From assembly GCA_025531455.1 (NCBI GenBank), contig JAMYHL010000013.1, positions 558,001 through 622,000 of the forward strand: 64,000 bases of DNA, in the 5' to 3' direction. The position numbers and the translations under genes are program-made. Below, piece by piece: positions 56,423 through 64,000 of the stretch. Numbering within the stretch: position 1 is the stretch's first letter; each line of letters opens with the position of its first letter. The notes beneath the pieces were generated by a model. That model was not told where the DNA came from. It ran no database searches and saw only the letters and a program-made list of their open reading frames with translations. The DNA is from Apiotrichum sp. Y4204. Taxonomy: Eukaryota > Basidiomycota > Tremellomycetes > Trichosporonales > Trichosporonaceae.

Positions 56423-59400
56423 ATGTCCGTCGTTGACCAGTCTCCCGTGTCCGCGCTCGGCCTCGACAACCTCCAGCCAGCCGCGGACGAGGCGAACGGT
56501 GCCGTCGAGGCCTCTGCCACCGCCCTCGACGATCTCGCCGACGCGCTCACCGCCGACGTGGCCGAGGGCGAGAAGGAGACTGATTTCGAGACGGAGGCGA
56601 GCGAGACCCCCGAGGTTAACGACATGGACAAAGAGACCGCCGCCGCGCATACAGAGACTGGCACGACTGATGCTACCGCTGCACCCGGTGGAGCCGATGC
56701 CGAGGCGCTTGCGCACGGATCGACGCCCCGCAAGGACCGCGGCGAGGACAAGGAAAACGGCCTCAAGGAGGGCGGCGTCCGCAAGGTCCTAAAGAGCGGC
56801 GTCTTTGGGGGTACGTGGAATGGGACGCGTCCAGGCCAGTACTGACTTTAGCTTCACCAAAGGCCCCTGTGCCCGCGCGCAAGACTACTGCGCTGGGCAA
56901 GTCGGCTGCGCCTCGTATATCGCTCGCGAACCGCAAGCCGTTGACCGCCCCGACAGCAGCGTCTGCTGCGCGTGTCAGCCCGGCGACCGCCCACCCAGCG
57001 GGAGCGATTCCCGACGCCGCCCAGGTGTCGCGCCCTAAGACTGCTTCGTCGTCGTCGACTGGCCCGGGATCGCCCTCAGTCAAGCCCCGCCCGCTGGCTT
57101 CCTCCACCGCCAGCAAGCCTCGCGCGTCCCTCGCCCATTCTACCTCCACGACCGCTGCCCGGGCCCGTGCTGCCACCTTGGCCAAGAGCACGTCCGCCAC
57201 TACAGCTAGGAGCAGCACTGCTACCACTGCCGCGAAGAGCACCACGGGCGCCACCACTGCGGCCCGCTCGGCAGTTACGTCCGCCAGCGCTGCCCGGGCC
57301 GAGGAGATGCGCAAGGCGCGCGAAGCTCGTGAGGCTGCACGCGCGACCACCCCCTCGGGTCCCACCGCAACGCCCACCACGCACCGCACTCGTCCCAGCA
57401 TGGCTTCCTCGACCGGCCGTGTCTCTGTCGCCACGACCAAGGCGCCCTCCGTCGCGTCCGCTACTCCCCGCGTTGCCCGAACCACTCTGGCTGCTCCCGC
57501 TTCGGCGACTGCCGCCCGCAAGGCTGCACACGAGGCGGAGACCCAGGCGCGCATTGACGAGCTGACCAAGAAGTTCGACGAGCAGCGGGCTGAGCTCGAG
57601 GCAAAGATTCTTGCCGACAAGGAGGCGGTCGAGGCCCGTATTGCGGAGATCACTGACGAGGCTTCTAAGAAGCTCGACGAAGAGAAGGCCGTGCTCGAGG
57701 CCAAGATTGCAGAGCTCACCGCCCAAAGCGCCCAGTTGGAGGAGAAGTGAGTGCAATGTCGGTCCGGTTCTGACAACAGCCTGGCAAGGATCACCAAGGA
57801 GCACGCCGAGGCCAAGCACGCCCATGCCACCATCGACGCGAGCCTCGCAGAGGTCAAGGCTGCCCACGCGAAGGAGCTCGCGGCGCAGGACGAGTCGCGT
57901 TCGAATCTGGCTGCCGATTTTGAGGCCAAGATCAACGAGTAAGGGAAAAGGTGGAGCATGACCTGACATTAGACTCACTATCACTCGCGACCAGCACCAG
58001 ACCGACGCCGAGACTGCCCGCTCTGCCCTCGAGTCGGCCTCGACTGAGCACTCGGGTGTTGCCGCTGCACTGGCGGCTGCCCAGGCGGAGCTTGCTTCTA
58101 AGGCCTCCGACCACGAGACTGCGCTTGCAGCAGTGACAGCCGAGAAGCAGGCACTGGAGGAGAAGCTCGCCGAGGTACAGGAGCTCAACACTACCCTTCA
58201 GTCCAAGGTCACTGAGCACGCTGAGAAGACCAACGAAAACACCCGCGGCATGGGCGACCTTGAAACCCAGGTCAAGGAGCTGCAGAAGGAGATCGCCGAG
58301 CTCCGTGCGGAGCTCGAGTCTGAACGCAAGGCGCATGCAGATGACAAGGCTTCGTGGGATGCTGAGCGTGAGCTGCTCGAAGGCAAGCTTGCTGCCCACG
58401 ATGAGGAGAGCACGGGACACGCCAACAAGCTCGCGGAGTCGGCCACCGCCCTGGAGGAGCGCAACGCAGAGCTCAAGACGCTGCAGGAGGCACACGCTAC
58501 TTTGTCTGCCGGACATGCCGATCTCGTTACCCGCTCCGCTGCGAGTGAGGAGACCCTTGCCGACCTCCAACGTCAACTGTCCGAGGCCCAGACCAAGGTT
58601 GAGGCTTCTCTGGCGGATGCCACCTCGGCATCTGCCGCCGAGACCGAGGAGCTTCGTGCGTCCCTGGCCGCTGCCGAGGCGAAGGTTACGGAAGTCGCTG
58701 CCGAGGTCGCCGGGCTCAAGGCCGCTGCTGCTGAAGCGGAAGCCAACGAACAGGTGCTCCAAGGGATGATTGAGTCTCTGAAGAACGACCTCGAGTCTGC
58801 CAAAGCTGAACATGAGGCGAACGTGGAGAAGGCCACTCGCGACGCGAAGGCGGCCCTTGCTGCTGAGCACGAAGCTGCGATCTCCGCGCTCAAGACCGAA
58901 CACGCCGAGGCCGTTTCTTCGCGCGCCGTGGAGATCGAGGGCGAGGCGTCCACCAAGCACGCTGAGGAGATTGCGTCTCTTACCGCCAAGTACACCGCTG
59001 AGCTCGAGGCGCTCAAGGCTGAGCATGAGGACAAGCTCGCGACGGCGTCTGAGGCGGCCGAGAGGTCGACTGCGTCGCACGCTTCAGAGGTCGAGACTCT
59101 CAAGGCGGACTATGAGGCCAAGCTAGTGGCCGCGTCCGCCGATGTATCGGCCACCAAGGAGGCCGCTGCTGCTCATGAGGCCAAGATTGCCGAGTTGACC
59201 GCCGAACACGAGAAGAAGGTTGCCGCCCTGACCGCTGAGCACGAGGACAAGGTCGCAGCCGCCGTTGCTGCCGCGAAGGAGGCCAACTCTGAGTCTGCGG
59301 ATGCCGTCAACGCCCTCAAGGCCGAGTACGAGGACAAGCTTGCTGCCGCGGGGAAGAGTGCCGAGGAGATGGCTGCCGCGCATGCGGAGGAGCTTTCGAA

Positions 59401-60299
59401 GCTCAAGACCCAGCACAAGGACAATCTCGCGCAGTACGAGGAAAAGCTCGCTGCTGCTGCTGAGGAGGCAACCGGCCACAAGGACGCGCGCGACGCAGCC
59501 CTTGCTGCCAACACCGAGGAACTTAACGCTCTCAAGGCTGAGCACGAGGCTAAGCTCGCTACTGCTACTGCTTCCGCCGAAGAGGCTGCTGCCTCCCACG
59601 CCAAGGCCCTCGACGCTCTTAAGGCCGAGTACGAGGAGAAGCTCGCCGCAGCAGCCGCCAAGGACAGTGAGGAGGCCACCGCCGCGGACAACCATGCCAA
59701 GGAGCTTGAGTCTCTCAAGGCCAAGCACGCCGCCGCTCTCGAGGAGGCCAAGGTCAATCACGAGAACGCCCTTGCCGAGGTCAAGACGAACAGCAAAAGC
59801 CTTCACGAGGAGCTTGACGACGCACGCGCCGACCGCGAACAGCTCACCGAGCAGCTCGCCACTGCGAACAGCAAGAGCGCCGACGCCGAGAAGGTCATTG
59901 CTCAGCTGCGCGAGGAGCTCACCAAGGCCGTTAAGCGCACGCCCCCGCCGTCGCCCTCTAAGCCCAACCCCGAGGTGGCAACGCTGCGCCGCGAGCTCGA
60001 GGCGCGCACGGACGAGCTTGAGGGCATGAACCTCGTGAGTATGAGTCGTCGTACTCTTCTGACAGCAGATGCTCGAGATGAACCGCGACGAGTTCCAGAA
60101 GGCGCTCGAGGACATGCAAAGCAAGAACGATGAGGCTCTTCGCGCCGCGTCGGCGGCGTCGGCTGCGGAGATCAGCCGCCTCGAGGAGTTGCTCGCTGTC
60201 GAGCGTGAAAAGATTGCCTCTCTCACCAAGGGGTCGAAGCTCGACACCGGCTCGGCGACCGCGACGCCGGCCAGTGATGTGCGTGCCATTGTTCCATGA
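56423..60299 (+). CDS. large coiled-coil protein, unknown function
   Basis: This is a 1,244-residue protein. The exons are 56423-56810, 56852-57746, 57780-57938, 57973-60034 and 60069-60299. Residues 1-129 are acidic and disordered and contain a KEN motif (GEDKENG, K110-N112). Residues 130-355 are basic and rich in Ala, Ser, Thr and Pro (ASTASKPRASLAHSTSTTAA-like), a composition common in microtubule- or chromatin-binding regions. From about 370 to 1,150 it is nearly uninterrupted coiled coil with recurring LKAEYEDKLAAA/ LKAEHEAKLATA units, then PPPSPSKPNPEV and a last helix. The 38-nt segment starting at 60289 (GTGCGT...CTGACCAG) could be a final intron that places a TAG stop after ASD. No head domain identifies a family; similarity to myosin or SMC rods would be compositional. 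Confidence 0.8.
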
Positions 60300-60670
60300 C
60301 GGGTTAGGCTGACCAGTAGCTTTGATGCTAGACCTATAGGAACCACAGGCATGGTGGCGCGGTGCGCAGCCGCATCAACATGAGTTACCACTACACCATA
60401 CGCTCGAGTCTGTGACGGAATACGACGGAGGATGAGGGCCGCGACCGGACCGAGGACATGACACGCCACGCGATGCTATTTTAATATTAAATCTTATGAT
60501 GCATACTGTACAGACGCGAGGGCCCCCGGGCCGCAGGCCGGAGGTGAGAGGTGGGTTCGCATGGCCGTCTGCATGTCAGCTGCCAGTGAGGCAGCCATAA
60601 GCCATGTGTCGCGGTTTCCAGTCCTCGTGGACTCTGGCACGCCTGGGAGCTGTCCGATCCGCTGGCTAAT
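60300..60670. other. intergenic, convergent 3' ends
   Basis: This spacer separates the coiled-coil gene (+) from the Mpv17-family gene (-). There is an AT-rich patch at 60478-60500, and nothing else is seen. Confidence 0.5.
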
Positions 60671-61751
60671 CTACTTCGCGTCGCCCTCGACAAAGTGGTG
60701 CACGCGATCCTCCACCGCGTCGATTTCGTGGTCGATGATCTTGACGGCCTTGTCATCCTGCCTGGCCCGTCAGTCCAAGCTCCTCTCCCAAAAACCCTTC
60801 CATTTCGCACTCACTTTGCATTCAGCAACGACAAATACGCGCTCCACGCGATACCGCATGTCTGCTGGAACGGCAAGCGGTAGGCAAGGGGCACGAGGCC
60901 AAAGTTGATGGCCTGAATGGCCGGCCACACCTTGTAGTTTGTCACGAGTGCCTCTGAGATGGTGTTAGTACCGGTTGGGAGGAGAAGAGAGGAGACAAGG
61001 GCGCTAGCACGCACTCCAGTACACGTCGTCAAACTTCTGCTTGAGCTCGGCCTTGGACTTGCCCTCCATCACGCCCATCACGCCTGTAAATGTTGCCAAC
61101 TGATGAATATAGATGAGAGGTTTGCGTGGGTCAGACAATCAATAGAATAGAGAGCAATATCTGTGTCAGCAAAAGCAACGCAGTCAAGATTTATGGGGCT
61201 CACGCCAATGGGGGCACTGCGGTCAGCACATTACACTGCTAAGACGTACAAGACAACCTGGTCGGCCAGCACACGCTTAATCGTTGCGGGAACGGCGGAA
61301 CCGGTGGCAGGGAAGGGGAACGCGCGGTCGAGGAGCTTGAGCCACGCGCCTGGAGTTAGTCACGGCTCAGCAAAACAGATAGCGATAGAGGCACGGACAC
61401 ACCAGCACGCACCGATCGGCGGGCCCATGCTCATCCCGAAAAACGCGAAGCGGCCGGTACGCGCCCAGTCGTACGGCCTGTCGTGGCCTTCGAGCTGCAG
61501 TCAGAGCACTGCTGTACTTGGAAACGCACGTATTTGGCGAGGTTTTGCGCCTGTCGTCAGCAATGAAGGAGGGGGCAGATGTGGGATACACACAAACACG
61601 TCAGCCAGAGACACGAGGGTGCCGTTTGCAATAACGAGGGTCGCGACGGGGCGCGTGTCGAACTGTTGCGCGTAGTACGCGTTGAAGCGTGCGAGGGCTG
61701 CAGTCAGCAACGGAGACGGGAGACACGGAACGGGGCGCGCGTACCGGCCAT
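60671..61751 (-). CDS. Mpv17/PMP22 family protein (Sym1-like)
   Basis: This is a small four-helix membrane protein of the Mpv17/Sym1 family, usually in the mitochondrial inner or peroxisomal membrane. Nine exons give 213 residues: 61751-61745, 61697-61594, 61550-61530, 61494-61413, 61349-61250, 61216-61204, 61099-61015, 60953-60815 and 60761-60671. The assembled chain reads MAALARFNAYYAQQFDTRPV, LADVFAQNLAKYLEGHDRPY, RFAFFGMSMGPPIGAWLKLL, VLADQVVFAPIG, MEGKSKAELKQKFDDVYWKA and NYKVWPAIQAINFGLVPLAY, in the order and spacing of the family (DxxRxxR, GPxxHxWY-like, DQxxxAP, WPxxQxxNF). The family His/Tyr after GPPIGAW is replaced by LK. Three exons are tiny (7, 21 and 13 nt). The C-terminal tail after LLNAK is charged and extended. 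Confidence 0.88.
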
Positions 61752-62364
61752 TATAGCGTTTTTCTGATGCAAGAAAGCTGGCGATAAAGATACAAGATGC
61801 AAGATGCAAGAGAATGTAGATGCACGATATTCACGATGCAACGGTCATCAAGTGGGGTGCGATGCGGCCTGGATCTTTTATATTTTCGTCTGCTCGTTGC
61901 GGGGGAACAATCGTGACGTCAACTTCGGTCGCGGTCTCGGAGCAGGGCCGGCCAAAACATCGGTGACGGAGTGGCGAGCATGGTTCTCGATGAGCATTAC
62001 CTCACTCTGCATCATCTGTCTTTTCTATCCAGTTGCAATCGTGCGTTGTGTCTGTGGGTGGTTGCGGTGGCGGCCCCTTGTTCCACTTGTTCCACTACTA
62101 CTGGTTCGGTATCGACTCTGATCGGCTTGACGGGGTGTGCTCAAACGCGCATTGGTGTCCTGGTGGACGGGGGCACGTGCGAGGTCTGATAGTGCTGCGC
62201 ATCACTCACGACCAACGCCGCGGACCCACTGACCCACTGACCCTCGAACTCACTAGTCTGGCCAACTCTGCACTCATCTCATCTCACTCCCAGTTAGACA
62301 CATCATTATCAGTCGACCGACTCTCAGTGACGTGCCCAATACCGATAGACGATCCGTGGGACGG
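61752..62364. other. intergenic, probable divergent promoter
   Basis: This spacer lies between the Mpv17-family gene (-) and the small helical frame (+). No supported feature is present inside it. Confidence 0.4.
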
Positions 62365-62592
62365 ATGGACAGTACAACGCAATCACTCCAGTCCCTCATA
62401 TCCGCCCGCGCCGCCGCCGAGACCGACTTCGACGCCGCGTGCGACGCGTACAGCGCGGCCCTCGAGGGATTGCGCAAAGGGGAGGGAATGGCTGCGGTAC
62501 ATGCCGCGCAGACCGCGCTGGAGCGCGCCGAGGCGGAGGTGGGCCGGCTCACGGTGTTGATAGATGCGATTGTGGAGGACCGCGCGGGGTAA
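62365..62592 (+). CDS. small helical protein of 75 residues, unknown
   Basis: This is an ATG-initiated frame, MDSTTQSLQSLISARAAAET..., predicted almost wholly alpha-helical with heptad-like Ala/Leu spacing (ALEGLRKGEGMAAVHAAQTA, ALERAEAEVGRLTVLIDAIV). It ends EDRAG and shows C/G-ending codons typical of the real genes here. No cysteine, membrane segment or signal peptide is present. It lies 200 bp before CutC on the same strand. It could be a separate small gene; I could not connect it to CutC by splicing. Confidence 0.45.
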   Translation: MDSTTQSLQSLISARAAAETDFDAACDAYSAALEGLRKGEGMAAVHAAQTALERAEAEVGRLTVLIDAIVEDRAG

Positions 62593-62793
62593 TATTGGGG
62601 TGATGTACTTCTGAATGTCCAATCTTGGTCCTCGTCGCCGAGCCTCTTCAACGATCTAAGACCGGAGTTGTGGGATGTGCAACTGCAGGACAGAGCAAAG
62701 AAGAGGCGGTCAATGCCGAGCCGGTGGAGGTGCAATAAACAACATGTCAAGCTAAGACCAGAATTCAACAACACACTCATCACGTTCATCGCA

Positions 62794-63930
62794 ATGTCCT
62801 TTGGGACGACCGGCATCCCACATGGTACACAGGAAGACGAAGCTGCTGCCCGGCAATTTCGACTCGAGATATGTATTGACTCGCTGACATCGGCAATCGC
62901 GTAGGTACTCCGCCATCAGCCCCATTGACCACAGTGCCGGGCCTCATCTCCGTTCGGGCGATCGGTTCGAAGTCTGCGGCAGCCTCCTCGCGGGTGAGCC
63001 GAGTGCAGCATCTAACAGTGCTGATCCCAGGCGGTGGGACAACGCCAAGTATTGGGCTGGTCAAGTCGATCCGTCGCGAGATACCGCACGTCGCACTGAT
63101 GGTGAGCAGGCCATCAACGGCCCACAGATCGCAACCAGTGTCGGAAACTTATGATAACACCATCAGGTCATGATTCGTCCCCGGCCGGGCTCGTTTGTCT
63201 ACTCCTCCACCGAGATCGACGTTATGCTGGCGGACATTGAGGCAGCGCGGGAGGCGGGTGCGGCCGGAGTTGTGTTTGGCTGCCTGACGCGGAATGGGGA
63301 GGTCGATGTGATGGCTACTCAGAGGTATGATTATGTCTCAGCTTAGCCTCTCCGCATCTCTGAGTTCATGCTGACATCAGGCTTGTTGAGGCTGCGAAAG
63401 GAATGGAAGGTGAGGTTCTGCGATCCTGCTTCTGTGTCGCCTGAGAACCACTGACGAAAGTCACCTTCCATCGCGCGTTCGACGTCACTCCATCTTGGGA
63501 GCAAGGTAGGTTACCGCCGATCGTTGTCACATTTGCTTCTCTAGCGTAACGATCTGGAGATCCTGCGCAGCTGAAACGGCACTAACGGCCAGCCCTCGAC
63601 GCGATCGGCTCCCTAGGGATCCGCCGCGTCCTGACCTCAGGTCACGCTCGCACCGCGCTAGAAGGTGCCGCAGAGATCGACGCGATGACACGACACCCGA
63701 CAGGGGTGACGATCCTCCCTGGTTCGGGGATCAACGCCGTCACGCTTGCCGATCTCAAGGGGCGCGCACCTCTGCTCACTGAGGCGCACTTCTCCGCTAG
63801 CTCTGCCGTTCCGCGTGACGTGGGCGAGACGCTGGAGCGAGGAGAAGAGCTCGGATTTGGAGGCGCACAGATCTGGACGCTGGATGGAGAGAAGGTGCGC
63901 GCTGTCCGGAAGCTTGTAGACTCGTGGTGA
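62794..63930 (+). CDS. CutC family protein (copper homeostasis)
   Basis: This is a TIM-barrel protein of the CutC family, linked to copper homeostasis; its biochemical activity is unsettled. The exons are 62794-62900, 62935-62993, 63031-63101, 63167-63324, 63381-63409, 63461-63505 and 63593-63930, giving 268 residues. Landmarks are RLEICIDSLTSAI near residue 25, GDRFEVCGSLLAGGGTTPSI, the strand VMIRPRPGSFVYSSTEID, GVVFGCLTRNGEVDV, VTFHRAFDVTPSWEQALDAI, RRVLTSGHARTALEGA, and ILPGSGINAVTL. These match the CutC order (MIRPRxGxF, FHRAFD, LTSG, PGxGIN). The usual compact AGGADRIELC loop is stretched here to AAGPHLRSGDRFEVC. All six introns have standard signals and are 34-87 nt long. Confidence 0.9.
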
Positions 63931-64000
63931 CCGAGAGCGTGGGATATTTGACCTAGAGGTACTGAGAGGAGGCTCGTAGAAACGGCATGCGAGTCGGGGT

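Noticed and set aside
1..64000. tRNA and rRNA genes
   Set aside because: A by-eye look for B-box-like GGTTCGA motifs with matching cloverleaf context found only isolated matches (for example inside a permease intron near 14924). A covariance-model search was not possible.

Overview
This is a stretch of a fungal nuclear genome, most likely a basidiomycete yeast of the Tremellomycetes. Trichosporonales is my best guess, from style rather than from a marker. The genes have many short introns, mostly 33-60 nt, with GTGAGT/GTGCGT-type donors, a CTGAC branch site and a CAG/TAG acceptor. Coding DNA is GC-rich and strongly C/G-ending. A homocitrate synthase indicates the fungal alpha-aminoadipate lysine pathway. 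Exon models were built by hand from splice signals and protein-family motifs. The exon lengths of every spliced model sum to a multiple of three.

Layout. 0.5-25.3 kb is mostly housekeeping: importin beta-1 (-), homocitrate synthase (+), a GFA/CENP-V-type zinc protein (-), a SET/post-SET protein (-), an amino acid permease (-), a small single-pass membrane protein (-), COP9 signalosome subunit 7 (-), a BRD8-like NuA4 bromodomain protein (+) and prefoldin subunit 3 (-). At 26.3-27.7 kb lies a Mid2-like Ser/Thr/Pro-rich membrane sensor (-), followed by an MTFP1-type mitochondrial protein at 31.5-32.6 kb (+).

36-55 kb is an accessory block rich in cell-surface genes, all on the + strand. It holds a 873-residue Lys/Glu-rich repeat protein, a smaller protein sharing a six-cysteine module with it, a Kre9/KNH-like GPI protein, a small secreted protein and a collagen-like Gly-X-Y secreted protein. 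Opposite them on the - strand, at 45.2-48.9 kb, is a single continuous gene model that joins a fungal 7TM rhodopsin-like (Pth11-type) domain to a 12-TM fucose-permease-like MFS transporter. 56.4-63.9 kb holds a 1,244-residue coiled-coil protein (+), a nine-exon Mpv17/Sym1 protein (-), a small helical ORF (+) and CutC (+).

The two strongest unusual observations are the 7TM-MFS fusion, a possible built-in receptor-transporter, and a 2-nucleotide internal exon needed to restore the conserved active-site region of homocitrate synthase. Long stretches (10.9-14.1, 15.9-18.3, 27.7-31.5, 32.6-36.1, 48.9-52.3 kb) contain no gene I can support. No rRNA, tRNA, transposon or CRISPR was recognised.
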